From CALBTQ01 sp036725605 (GTDB lineage: Bacteria > Lernaellota > Lernaellaia > Lernaellales > Lernaellaceae): a DNA stretch of 64,000 bases. Positions 33,624-42,254 of this stretch are shown in pieces (the first letter of the stretch is position 1; each line of letters begins with the position of its first letter). Position numbers and translations under genes: made by a program. Where the stretch lies: NCBI GenBank assembly GCA_036725605.1, contig DAIMDW010000018.1, forward strand, positions 62,001 to 126,000, read 5' to 3'. Below the pieces are notes generated by a model that saw nothing but the letters and a program-made list of their open reading frames with translations, did no database searches and was not told where the DNA came from.

Positions 33624-35068
33624 CGGCCGCTCGCCCGCAGCAGATATCGCAGGTACGCCAGCAGACCGCGCACGCTGCGCCAGCCTTCCGCCGGTTGCCG
33701 GATCGCCTGCACCAGCTTTTTGAAAATGTACTTCGGCCGAAAATGGAAACGGCGATACGCGCGTTCACAAAACGCCCACTGCACCGCCGCCGTCAGACCC
33801 GGTTGATCGATCACCGCCGCGTGGCCGCCCGCCGGCGTCAGCCATTGCCGCCACTCGCGCGTGCGCAAAAAGTCGCTTTGCTCGGCCCAGGCGAACGCCT
33901 CGGTGCCCGGATAGGGAAACACCGGATAAAACTGCGCCGAGTCGGGATCGAGCTTGATCGCGTAGGCCAGCGTGCGCTCCATCGACGCGGTCGTCTCGCC
34001 GGGAAAACCGACCATGAAACAGCCGTGCACCAGCAGGCCCGCGCGGCGCGCATCGACCATGAATTGCTGCGCGCGATCGAGCGTAATGCCCTTGCGCATC
34101 GCGGCCAGCGTTTGCTCGTCGGCCGCCTCGAAGCCCACCGCGCAACTGCGCAGCCCCGCGCGCACCAGGGCGTTAATCGTCTCGGCTTGCGTGTTCACGC
34201 GCAGGTTGGCGAAAAACGGCAGCGTAATGCCGCGTTGCATTTTCAGCTCGGCGAAGCGCACGGCGCGCTGTTCGTCGGCGGTGAAGGTGTCGTCCTCGAA
34301 AACGATCTCGCGCACCGCCGGCATGTTCTTCGCGATCCACTCGACCTCGCCGATCAAATGTTCGGGGCTGCGGGCGCGATAGCGGCGGCCGTGCATCACC
34401 TGCGGATACAGGCAGAAAAAACAGTTGTTCGGGCAGCCGCGTCCGGAGATGAGCATCACCATCGGGTGATTGGCGAGGCTGAAGTTGTACGCGGCGAGCG
34501 GCAGAAATTCGCGGTACACCGGCGCGATCCACGGCAGATCGTCAAGGTTCTCCACCGGCGCGCGCGGCGTTGTGCGACGAACTTCCTGATCATCGACAAG
34601 CGCCAGACCGTCGACCGCATCCAGCGACGCGCCGCCCGCCAGCGCCTGCGCCAGAACCAGCGCGGTCAGGTCGTACTCGCCGACCAGCGCACCGTCGAGC
34701 CCCGTGTCGCGCAGCGTCTCTTCCGGCAGGGCGCTCACGTGCGTGCCGACGAGAAACACGCGCGTCGCGGGCGTCGCCTCTTTCACCGCGCGAGCGAAGG
34801 CGACATCGGCGTCGATCGAGGGCGTGGACGTTTCGACCAGCACCAGCGCCGGCGCGAAATCGACCGTCCTTTGCACCGCCGCCGCGCGCTCGAGCCCCTC
34901 GGCCACCGCGTCCAGCAACTGCACGGCAAAGCCGTTTTCGCGCAACAGCGACGCCGCGTGCGCCAACCAATAGGGGTAATACAGCACGTTGCTTTTGATG
35001 ACGCCGGGGCTGCGTTGCGCCCGGCTGAAGCGCGGAAAGTACGGGGCGTTGACGAGCGAAACGCGCAT
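33620..35068 (-). CDS. B12-binding-type radical SAM protein of the polysaccharide operon
   Basis: A predicted 482-residue protein with a B12-type Rossmann domain in residues 1-150 (FLVGTHVSALPEETL, GALVGEYD) and a radical SAM core with C212, C216 and C219 in RGCPNNCFFC. FEDDTFTADEQRA, VGFEAADEQTLAAMRKG and VGFPGETTASM are typical of the family. The ATG at 35068 lies four bases after the upstream GT2 stop; the reading to 35098 is inside that gene. It sits between two glycosyltransferases behind a Wza/BY-kinase pair, so a radical modification of the exported glycan or its lipid carrier is the natural guess. Methyltransferase activity is known for some members but cannot be read off. Confidence 0.88.
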   Translation of the reverse strand: MRVSLVNAPYFPRFSRAQRSPGVIKSNVLYYPYWLAHAASLLRENGFAVQLLDAVAEGLERAAAVQRTVDFAPALVLVETSTPSIDADVAFARAVKEATPATRVFLVGTHVSALPEETLRDTGLDGALVGEYDLTALVLAQALAGGASLDAVDGLALVDDQEVRRTTPRAPVENLDDLPWIAPVYREFLPLAAYNFSLANHPMVMLISGRGCPNNCFFCLYPQVMHGRRYRARSPEHLIGEVEWIAKNMPAVREIVFEDDTFTADEQRAVRFAELKMQRGITLPFFANLRVNTQAETINALVRAGLRSCAVGFEAADEQTLAAMRKGITLDRAQQFMVDARRAGLLVHGCFMVGFPGETTASMERTLAYAIKLDPDSAQFYPVFPYPGTEAFAWAEQSDFLRTREWRQWLTPAGGHAAVIDQPGLTAAVQWAFCERAYRRFHFRPKYIFKKLVQAIRQPAEGWRSVRGLLAYLRYLLRASGR

Positions 35069-35072
35069 CGGC

Positions 35073-36287
35073 TCAGCCGTGGATCTTTTCCCGATCATGG
35101 CTGGGATCGGGCTCGGTGGTCTCGGTGGTCAGCATGGTGGTCAGCATGCGCTGCAAAATGGCGAACATCGACAGCACGACCGACAGCAAAAACATCGCGC
35201 CCGCCAGCGCGACCTGCGACCAGTGCCGGTAAATGTGGCCGCTGCGCAGATACTGCCACGCCGGCCGGGCGAGAATGATCAACGCGATCACCAGCAGCCC
35301 GCCGGCGAACAAGAGCATCGCGTCCGATTGCGTCAGCCGCCGCACGGCGCGGTAGAACGAGCGGTGCGGCCGCACCCACGGACTTTTCATTTCAACGACG
35401 CGCTCGGCGATCATCCCCACGCTGAACACGAACAGGCCGGCGAAACTGAGCACGATGATCGCCAGCACGCGATAGATCATGCCGTCGTCGACGAGACCGG
35501 TCGTCCAGTAATCGCGCAGCAGGCCGATCGACAGGTAGATCATCGGCAGCAGCATCGCCAGGCCCAGCGTGCCGAAAATGCGGAACGGCCGATAGGTGAT
35601 GGCAATTTCGAGGATGATCTTCAAAAAGCGCATGCCGTCGCGCACGGCCGACAGCTTCGACGCGCCGACGCGCTCGGAATACTTCATCGCCACTTCGCCG
35701 ATGGTGATGTCGGGATCGAGCACCGCGCGGCAACTCATCGCCGGGGTGAAGTGCAGACCGTCGGGCAGCGGGTACAGCCGGTCGAGGGCGTCGCGGCGCA
35801 CCACGCGCATGCCGCTGGCCGAGTCGGAAATTTTCGTGCGCGCGATCAGGTTGATCATCAACGCGAACACGCGGTTGCCCACGCGGCGCACGCGCGGCAT
35901 TTCGCTGTCGGGCCCCATGCGCGAACCGAGCACGACGTCCAGGCCGTCGTCGAGCATCTTGTTGACCAGCGGGATGAAGGTCAGCGGATCGCAGGTGCCG
36001 TCGGCGTCGAGAAAGCCCACCAGCTCGGCGTCGGAATTGGCCCAGCCCAGCTTGATCGCCGCGCCGTAGCCGCGGTTGACGCGATAGGAAATCAACTTGA
36101 TGCGCGGCACGAAATGGCGCGCGATTTTCGCCGTGTCGTCCGACGAGCCGTCGGAAACCACGGTGATCTCCACCTCGTCGACCGGCGTTTGCTCGACGAT
36201 CGCCGGGCGCGCGGCCAGGCATCGCTCGATGATCGCGCGGATCGCTTCCTCTTCGTTGAGAGCCGGAATGACGATCAGCAGTTTCAT
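35073..36287 (-). CDS. Family 2 glycosyltransferase, DPM1/polyprenyl-phosphate type, with membrane tail
   Basis: A predicted 404-residue enzyme. Residues 1-220 form a GT-A domain: LLIVIPALNEEEAI, VVSDGSSDDT, NRGYGAAIKLGW and FLDADGTCDP, the pattern of dolichol/undecaprenyl-phosphate sugar synthases. The remainder has about four transmembrane helices, as in GtrB/ArnC-like proteins. Such enzymes load a sugar onto undecaprenyl phosphate, the donor used by GT-C enzymes like those at 824-6781. The ATG at 36287 has AAAGGAGG seven bases upstream. It lies 24 bases after the tyrosine autokinase gene. The end (HDREKIHG) is followed four bases later by the radical SAM start. Confidence 0.9.
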   Translation of the reverse strand: MKLLIVIPALNEEEAIRAIIERCLAARPAIVEQTPVDEVEITVVSDGSSDDTAKIARHFVPRIKLISYRVNRGYGAAIKLGWANSDAELVGFLDADGTCDPLTFIPLVNKMLDDGLDVVLGSRMGPDSEMPRVRRVGNRVFALMINLIARTKISDSASGMRVVRRDALDRLYPLPDGLHFTPAMSCRAVLDPDITIGEVAMKYSERVGASKLSAVRDGMRFLKIILEIAITYRPFRIFGTLGLAMLLPMIYLSIGLLRDYWTTGLVDDGMIYRVLAIIVLSFAGLFVFSVGMIAERVVEMKSPWVRPHRSFYRAVRRLTQSDAMLLFAGGLLVIALIILARPAWQYLRSGHIYRHWSQVALAGAMFLLSVVLSMFAILQRMLTTMLTTETTEPDPSHDREKIHG

Positions 36288-36311
36288 CGCCCCGCCTCCT
36301 TTCCGGCCCGC

Positions 36312-38630
36312 TTAGTAGCCGTAGCGGCTGCGCCGACGGCGCTTCTTTTTCTGCCCGCTTTCGGCGTAATAATAATAGTACGAATAGTAACCATAGTCGT
36401 ACTTGTATCCCGACGAAATGTTGTTGGTGATGATGCCCATCAGATTGGCTTTGACTTTTTCCAACAGGTCGATGGCGCGGTTGACGCCCGAGGCGCGGCT
36501 GCGGCCCAACTCGACGACCAGCAGCGTGGCGTCGACGGCGACGCTCAAAATCGCCGCGTCGGTGACCGCGACGACCGGCGGGCTGTCGAGCAGAATCAGA
36601 TCGAACTCGGTTTTAAACTGCTCGATCAGATCCTTCATGCCCTGGCTGCCGACCATCTCGGTGGGGTTGGGCGGAATCGGCCCCGAGGGAATCATGTACA
36701 GGTTGGGGATTTTCGTTTCGCGCAGCACGTCTTTCCACGACGATTCCTTCATCAGCACGTTGGTCAGGCCGGGGTCGCGCTGCGTTTCGAAAATGTTGTG
36801 GACGTTGGGCTTACGCAAGTCGCAGTCCAGCAGCAGCGTGCGCCGCCCGGTGTTGGCGAAGGTCAGCGCGAGGTTGGACACGATCGTCGATTTGCCCTCG
36901 CTCGGCCCGGCGCTGGTGATCAGCAGCGAGGTCAGTTGCTGGTCGGGATCGGCGAAGTGAATGTTCGTGCGCAACGTGCGGAACGCCTCGCTGATCGGGC
37001 TTTTCGGGCTGTAGTGCGTGACCAGGTTGGCCGACACGGGCCGCGCCGCCTCGGGCTCCTTGCGGTAATCGGGGATGCGCGGAATGATGCCGTAAACCGG
37101 CTTGCGAATCACCCGCTCCACCTCGTCGATCGACTTGAGCGAATCGTCGATGAACTCCAGGAAGAAGGCCATGCCCAACGCGAGCAGCAAACCGGCGACC
37201 ATACCCAGCAGCAGGTTGAGGCGCACGCGCGGCTTGATCGGCGACTTGGGCGTCACCGCCAGATCGATGATGCGGATGTTGCCGATGGTCGCGGCCTTGG
37301 CGATGCGCGCTTCCTCGTGCTTTTGCAGCAGGAAGGTGTAGATCTGGTTGGTCACTTCGCTGCTGCGCATCAATCCGGCCAGCGCGCGCTCGGTGTCGGG
37401 CAGCGCGTTGATCTTCTCGTCGAAGCCGCCGATGACGTTGTGCAGCTTGTTCAACTGCGCCTGCAGCGAGGCGACGGTGTTTTTGAGCACGGTGCGGATC
37501 TGCAAACCCAGCGCGTTGATCTCCTGGGTAAGCGCCTTGACCTCGGGCGCGTTCTCGGTCATGTCCGAAAGCAGCGCGCCCTTCTGTCCCTTGAGTTCGG
37601 CCAGCTTGAGGCCCAGGCTCGCCAGCACGGTATCCTCCGCCGAGGAAAGGCTGGGCAGCGACGCCTGCTCGATGCCCTCGCTATCGATCGCCGAGAGCAT
37701 CGACTGGTATTGGTGTTTTTGAATTTCCAGTTGCGCCTTTTGCATCTCGAACTTGGCGGTCGACTCGATCAGCGCGCCCGCCTCTTCCGAAAGCATCATG
37801 ATGCCGTGGTCCTGCTTGAAGCGCTTGAGGTTGTCCTCGCTGGCGTCCAGGTTGTCGCGGATGATGTCGAGCTGACCCTCGATGAACTTGAGCGTCTGCT
37901 GCGCCTCGCGACTTTTTTCGTCGATGTTCTGCCGTTGATAAACCTCGACCGTCTTGTTGACGATGTCGCGGGCCATCATCGGGTACTGGCTGGAATAGGA
38001 AATTTTGATGATTTGCGTTTTCTCGCCGACCTCGGCGACGCCCAGGTTGCTTTGCACCATGCGCACCGTGGCGTCGAAGGGCCGCTGCACGAACTTGAAC
38101 CAGTCGCCCTTTTCGGCCTTCTCCAGCAGCACGTTGAACTGCGAGCCGTCGATGCTGAAGCCGTCGGCCAGCGTGCCTTCGCCGAGCTTGTCGCCCTTGT
38201 GCAGCACCTCGAAGCGGCCCTGGTCGTCGATGAACTCGACCGTCAGCGTCTGCCCGCGTTTTTCCTGCGCGAGGTTCACGTCGGCGAGATTCACTTCCAG
38301 ATCGCGCGTGTGCTCCAGCAGCATCACGTCCAGGCGCAGTTCGCGCACGACCGCCTCGGCGACGGTCCGGCTGCGAATGATCTCCATCTCGGCGGGCACC
38401 TGGTTGGTGCGCCCGAGCTGAATCAGATCACCCAGGAGAATATTCTGCGTCTGCTCCTGCTTGATCTGCACGAGGCAGAACGCTTCGTAAATCGGCGTCA
38501 TCAAAAACGTGTGCACGGTGACCGACAGCAGCACGACCAGGAACGTGAGGATGGCGACGATGCGCCGCCGGTAGAGCACGCGCAGGTAATCCGAAAGACC
38601 GACTTCGCTGGTACGATAACGCAAATCCAT
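36312..38630 (-). CDS. Polysaccharide co-polymerase / BY-type tyrosine autokinase (Wzc-like)
   Basis: A predicted 772-residue inner-membrane protein that controls chain length and export of a capsule or exopolysaccharide. An N-terminal Wzz domain begins after YLRVLYRRR with a first helix near residue 30. A long coiled-coil periplasmic region follows, then a second helix near residue 470 (LLLGMVAGLLLALGMAFFLE). The cytoplasmic kinase has Walker A SAGPSEGKST (Lys580), Walker A' LLLDCDLRKP and Walker B LILLDSPPV. The tail is a tyrosine cluster (KYDYGYYSYYYYY) for autophosphorylation, then a very basic end. It is a single-chain Wzc type. It lies four bases after the Wza-like gene. Confidence 0.94.
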   Translation of the reverse strand: MDLRYRTSEVGLSDYLRVLYRRRIVAILTFLVVLLSVTVHTFLMTPIYEAFCLVQIKQEQTQNILLGDLIQLGRTNQVPAEMEIIRSRTVAEAVVRELRLDVMLLEHTRDLEVNLADVNLAQEKRGQTLTVEFIDDQGRFEVLHKGDKLGEGTLADGFSIDGSQFNVLLEKAEKGDWFKFVQRPFDATVRMVQSNLGVAEVGEKTQIIKISYSSQYPMMARDIVNKTVEVYQRQNIDEKSREAQQTLKFIEGQLDIIRDNLDASEDNLKRFKQDHGIMMLSEEAGALIESTAKFEMQKAQLEIQKHQYQSMLSAIDSEGIEQASLPSLSSAEDTVLASLGLKLAELKGQKGALLSDMTENAPEVKALTQEINALGLQIRTVLKNTVASLQAQLNKLHNVIGGFDEKINALPDTERALAGLMRSSEVTNQIYTFLLQKHEEARIAKAATIGNIRIIDLAVTPKSPIKPRVRLNLLLGMVAGLLLALGMAFFLEFIDDSLKSIDEVERVIRKPVYGIIPRIPDYRKEPEAARPVSANLVTHYSPKSPISEAFRTLRTNIHFADPDQQLTSLLITSAGPSEGKSTIVSNLALTFANTGRRTLLLDCDLRKPNVHNIFETQRDPGLTNVLMKESSWKDVLRETKIPNLYMIPSGPIPPNPTEMVGSQGMKDLIEQFKTEFDLILLDSPPVVAVTDAAILSVAVDATLLVVELGRSRASGVNRAIDLLEKVKANLMGIITNNISSGYKYDYGYYSYYYYYAESGQKKKRRRRSRYGY

Positions 38631-38634
38631 CGAG

Positions 38635-39672
38635 CTACCTGTCCATGAGAGAGTTGACGGACGCGGCGTCCACCACGATGCGGCTGAGGTTCGGCAACAA
38701 CTGCGACAACACGCGGTCCCACTTGGTCAGGCCGGCCGCGGGCACGAACACGATGTCGCCGCTTTGCAGGAAGGCCACGTCGGGCTTCATCCCGCGCAGC
38801 ACCTCGTCGTAGTTGACCGTGTACACGCGCGGGTTGGCCAGGTTGCCGCGGATGATCTTGATCGCGCGTTTGTAGGCGGTGGTTTCGTTGAAGCCGCCCG
38901 CCTCGGCGATCGCCTCGCCCAGCGTCAGGCGCGCCTTGCGCAGCGGCACGGCCCGCGCCTGGTTGACTTCGCCGAGCACGTAGATCTTCGCGTCGTCCAT
39001 ACTGGGCAGGTAAATGATGTCGCCGTCGGCGAGGAAAATATTCTGGCTCACGTCGCCCTGCTGGAACAACGCGTAGAAATCGATGGGCACCACGTTGCCG
39101 TGGCGGATCAGGTAAGCGCCGCCGAGGTTGGCTTTTTCCGTCGGGCCGCCGCTGACGGCCACGCCTTCGAGCACGTTGGTCGTCGCGGTCACCGCATACA
39201 TGCCGGGCTTGTTCACCTGGCCCATCACGTAATAGACCTTGCTGGCGTACTCGAGGATCTCGACGTCGACCTGCGGATTGCGCAGCACTTCGCTCAATTT
39301 TTCGGTGAGCAGCTTTTGCAGTTCGCCGACGGTCAGACCGGCCGCGTCGACCGTGCCCACGTGCATGACGAACAGTTTGCCGTCCGGCCGGATGCGCGTG
39401 TCCTTGCTCAGGTCGGGGCGGTTCCACACGGTGAGGCGCAGCTTGTCTTCCGGTCCGAGTTGATAATCGCCGCGCCGCTGGCGGATGTCGTCGACCATGC
39501 CGCGCACACGCTCACGCAGCGCCTGCTCGTCGGCCGGGCTGCTGTCGGCGTCCCACCATTGGTCGCCGGCGTCCGGTTCGGCGGGCGATTGGGTGGATTG
39601 CGCGGATTGGCATCCGCTGAGCACGACCACCAGCAACAATACCCACAGCGTCAGGGCCCGTGGATTCGTCAA
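38635..39672 (-). CDS. Wza-type polysaccharide export lipoprotein with SLBB domains
   Basis: A predicted 345-residue outer-membrane export lipoprotein. The signal peptide ends VVVLSGCQS. Residues ~70-150 are a Poly_export domain (YQLGPEDKLRLTVWN, IRPDGKLFVMHVG), followed by two SLBB-type segments (YYVMGQVNKPGMY and IYVLGEVNQARAV). The chosen start is TTG at 39672, because AAAGGAGG lies just upstream and a promoter fits; an ATG at 39696 would put the ribosome site inside the gene. It opens a minus-strand operon of exporter, tyrosine autokinase, GT2, radical SAM and GT2. It should form the outer-membrane exit for the glycan made by that set. Confidence 0.9.
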   Translation of the reverse strand: MTNPRALTLWVLLLVVVLSGCQSAQSTQSPAEPDAGDQWWDADSSPADEQALRERVRGMVDDIRQRRGDYQLGPEDKLRLTVWNRPDLSKDTRIRPDGKLFVMHVGTVDAAGLTVGELQKLLTEKLSEVLRNPQVDVEILEYASKVYYVMGQVNKPGMYAVTATTNVLEGVAVSGGPTEKANLGGAYLIRHGNVVPIDFYALFQQGDVSQNIFLADGDIIYLPSMDDAKIYVLGEVNQARAVPLRKARLTLGEAIAEAGGFNETTAYKRAIKIIRGNLANPRVYTVNYDEVLRGMKPDVAFLQSGDIVFVPAAGLTKWDRVLSQLLPNLSRIVVDAASVNSLMDR

Positions 39673-39710
39673 CGTTCCTCCTTTGGCGGCCTGCATGTCT
39701 TGAAATGCCT

Positions 39711-39738
39711 ATGCTACCGATTTTTCCCGGTTTTGCAA
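39711..39738 (-). promoter_or_regulatory. Putative promoter of the polysaccharide operon
   Basis: On the minus strand TTGCAA (39738-39733), a 16-base spacer and TAGCAT (39716-39711) lie upstream of the exporter gene; the predicted start near 39704 gives a ~32-base leader including AAAGGAGG. Confidence 0.4.
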
Positions 39739-39743
39739 AAGGA

Positions 39744-40550
39744 TTATTCCGCCGTCGTCTTTTCGGCCGCCGGCCGGCGCTTGCCGAATATCGCCACGGC
39801 CAGTACGCCGGTCATGTACAGCAGCATCAGCGGTATCGCCAAACCGATCTGCGTGGCCACATCCGGCGGCGTCAGCACCGCGGCGGCGATGAAAATCACC
39901 ACGATCGCCCAGCGGAATCCCCGCAACAATCCGCGCCAGGTCACCAACCCGACGCGCCCGAGAAAAAACATCACCAGCGGCAATTGAAACGCTGTGCCGA
40001 AGGCGATGATCAGCTTGGTCGAAAAGGAAAAATATTCGCGGATGCTGATCAACGCTTTGAGCGACTCCCCCTGATAATTTTCGATCAAAAAACTCAAGCC
40101 CAGCGGAAAAATTTTGAAATAGCCGAACGCGCCGCCGATCACGAACAAAAACGATCCCACGCCGACGAAGGCCAGCAGAAACCGCTTTTCCAACGCGCGC
40201 AGGCCGAGCCAGACGAACCGGCCCAGAAAATACATCCAGAACGGCGTCGCCGTCAGGAACCCGGCGAACAGGCCGACTTTGATATAGGTGATAAAGCCCT
40301 CGGGCGGCGAGGTGAAAATCAACCGCTGCTCCTGCCCGAGGCGTTCGTAGATTTCCATGATCGGCAACATGAGCACGCGGAAGATGTCGCCGGCGAAATA
40401 CAGCATCACGCCCGAACACACGGCGATGGCGATTACGCTGAAGACGACCGCGTTGCGCAGTTCGCGGATGTGATCGATGATCCCCATCACGCCCTGATCG
40501 GCGGCGGAGTTCTCCGGGGCCTGGGCGCCCGCGTCCGGCTCGCGGCTCAC
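39744..40550 (-). CDS. tatC: Twin-arginine translocase subunit TatC
   Basis: A predicted 268-residue inner-membrane protein, the receptor and core of the Tat system that exports folded proteins. The N-terminus carries MGIIDHIRELRNAV, the conserved HL/IxELR motif, and IFTSPPEGFITYIKV matches the first periplasmic loop and second helix. Six hydrophobic helices follow, as expected. The start is GTG at 40550, overlapping the tatB stop as GTGA with GGAGG seven bases upstream. It lies directly upstream of the polysaccharide operon but has a 70-base gap with its own candidate promoter. The C-terminal Lys/Arg-rich tail is normal. Confidence 0.96.
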   Translation of the reverse strand: MSREPDAGAQAPENSAADQGVMGIIDHIRELRNAVVFSVIAIAVCSGVMLYFAGDIFRVLMLPIMEIYERLGQEQRLIFTSPPEGFITYIKVGLFAGFLTATPFWMYFLGRFVWLGLRALEKRFLLAFVGVGSFLFVIGGAFGYFKIFPLGLSFLIENYQGESLKALISIREYFSFSTKLIIAFGTAFQLPLVMFFLGRVGLVTWRGLLRGFRWAIVVIFIAAAVLTPPDVATQIGLAIPLMLLYMTGVLAVAIFGKRRPAAEKTTAE

Positions 40551-40981
40551 GAATCGGCCTCCTCATCGACCGGAGCGGGATCGGGGCCGGATTTCCCACG
40601 GTGCAGGCCCGGCACATCGTGCAACACCCGCGCCTCCCGCTCGCCGACCGCGATCGGGCCGGTGTCGGTTTCGTCCTCGGTGTCGTAAGCCGGACCGGGA
40701 TCGGGCGTTCCTTCGCGCTCCGCATCCAACTGGGCCTGCTGGCGCGGGCTCAGCGGCGCTTTTTCCGGCACCACGTTGGGACCGACGACCTTTTCCGCCT
40801 CTTCCAGGTCCATGCGACGCAGCTCCGAGTTGATCTCCCGTTGCATCACCGCCAGGTGATGGCGTGCCCAGCCGTACATGCGCCCAAGCGTACGCATCGC
40901 CTTGGGTAGATTTTTCGGACCGATGAAGATCAGGGCGAGGACCATCACCAGGACCAATTCGCCCATGCTCATCCCAAACAT
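40547..40981 (-). CDS. tatB: Twin-arginine translocase subunit TatB (TatA/B family)
   Basis: A predicted 144-residue protein. One N-terminal helix, FGMSMGELVLVMVLALIFIG, is followed by the hinge PKNLPKAMRTLGR and a long amphipathic helix with charged residues. The acidic, disordered C-terminus and length over 100 residues favour TatB over TatA, which is usually shorter. The ATG at 40981 has GGAG six bases upstream; the reading to 41047 crosses the promoter. It is coupled to tatC by GTGA. No separate tatA is in the window. Confidence 0.88.
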   Translation of the reverse strand: MFGMSMGELVLVMVLALIFIGPKNLPKAMRTLGRMYGWARHHLAVMQREINSELRRMDLEEAEKVVGPNVVPEKAPLSPRQQAQLDAEREGTPDPGPAYDTEDETDTGPIAVGEREARVLHDVPGLHRGKSGPDPAPVDEEADS

Positions 40982-41018
40982 GGAGACTCCTTGCCGCAAA
41001 CGAGGCCTGCAAGCGGCG

Positions 41019-41047
41019 AACCTAACCCGCACCGGCGCGGCTGTCAA
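41019..41047 (-). promoter_or_regulatory. Putative promoter of tatBC
   Basis: On the minus strand a perfect TTGACA (41047-41042), a 17-base spacer and TAGGTT (41024-41019) give a start near 41012 and a ~30-base leader before the tatB ATG. Confidence 0.5.
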
Positions 41048-41098
41048 TAAGGATAGACCATCCGTGCGGTGCGGTAAAGTTGTCGCGTTGTCGCTTGG

Positions 41099-42100
41099 TT
41101 AGGGAACGATGCGCAGGGTCGAGGTGCCGGCTTCGGCGACCTGCACCTGGTTGCCGCCGGCCATCTGCGCGCGCATGAGCGAATCGGCGGCTTTGTGGAT
41201 CAGCTCATCGAAGGTTTTCAGCGGGCTCTGGTGCAGGTTGTACCAGGACACGCCGACCGACAAATAGATGCGGAACGGGTAATCGCCGATGCGCACTTCG
41301 CGATCGCGCAGCATGGTCAGCAGCCGGTCGGCCAGTTCCGACGCGCCCTCCATGCCCGTGTGCGGCAAAATCATATAGAAGCTGTCGGTGTCGAAATGGC
41401 CCAGGCCGTCGAAGATCCGCTTGCGGCCTTCCAGCACCCGCGCCACGCCGCGCAGGATGCGCGAAGCCGCCTCGGGCCCCTGCAACTCGCGCAGGGCGCG
41501 CAGGCCGTCGACGCTGATGAGCATGAAGGAAATATCGTCGTTGTGCCGCTTGGCGCGCTCCCATTCGGCGCGCAACAGGCGGTCGAGGTAATTGCGCTTG
41601 AACAGGCCGGTATTGGCGTCGGTCACCTGGCTTTCGCGGATGCGCTGGTTGGCCAGTTCGAGGTAGGCGTTGCGGCGGCGCAGTTCCTCGCCGGTCTTGG
41701 CCAGACTGAACGCCTTTTTGTGCAATTCCATCGTGATTTCATTATTTTTGAGCGACCCGGGCTGAATCGCCTGCCCGACCAGAAAGGCCCGCGAACCGTC
41801 GCCCACACGATGGAACGAGGAAAACAGCGACAGGTCGGAATCGAAGGCCGTGCGCACGCGGATCATCTCGTTCTCGAAGCCTTCGCCTTCAACCAGGTCC
41901 GGAATATCACTGTCGTTTTCCACGACGACGATTTCGTAGATCGAGCGGCCGATCATCTCTTCGGTGGGATAGCCCAGCACGGCGGTACAGCCCTGCCCCG
42001 CCTCGACGACATTCAACTTCCCGTCAAACACCATGGTGACGAGCCGCGTGTTGTCCAGCAGGTATCGCAGAGCGAATTCTTCGATCGTGCCGACTGCCAT
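41099..42100 (-). CDS. PAS-like sensor with degenerate GGDEF domain
   Basis: A predicted 333-residue cytoplasmic protein. Residues ~8-125 look like a PAS domain (TMVFDGKLNVVEAGQGCTAV, LGYPTEEMIGRSIYEIV). A helical linker (~125-165) leads to a GGDEF-type domain: DANTGLFKRNYLDRLLRAE matches the D.LTGL.NR start, but the catalytic loop at residues 237-241 is DTDSF instead of GGDEF, and no RxxD inhibitory site precedes it. It is therefore unlikely to make cyclic di-GMP and may act as a ligand-binding or protein-interaction module. The ATG at 42100 has GGAG about ten bases upstream. It stands alone between tatB and pspA. Confidence 0.82.
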   Translation of the reverse strand: MAVGTIEEFALRYLLDNTRLVTMVFDGKLNVVEAGQGCTAVLGYPTEEMIGRSIYEIVVVENDSDIPDLVEGEGFENEMIRVRTAFDSDLSLFSSFHRVGDGSRAFLVGQAIQPGSLKNNEITMELHKKAFSLAKTGEELRRRNAYLELANQRIRESQVTDANTGLFKRNYLDRLLRAEWERAKRHNDDISFMLISVDGLRALRELQGPEAASRILRGVARVLEGRKRIFDGLGHFDTDSFYMILPHTGMEGASELADRLLTMLRDREVRIGDYPFRIYLSVGVSWYNLHQSPLKTFDELIHKAADSLMRAQMAGGNQVQVAEAGTSTLRIVP

Positions 42101-42254
42101 TTTTTTCTCTCCAGCACTTCCATCGGTCTAATTGACCGTTTGCTAAAGAGCGAAATCGCTATTAAAGAGGATTTATTTCCCGCCCCAACGGGAACCGCAA
42201 CTGCCCGTAAAGTATAAACAATGTGGAATCAGGCGCCTTTTCGCGCCCGACGAT

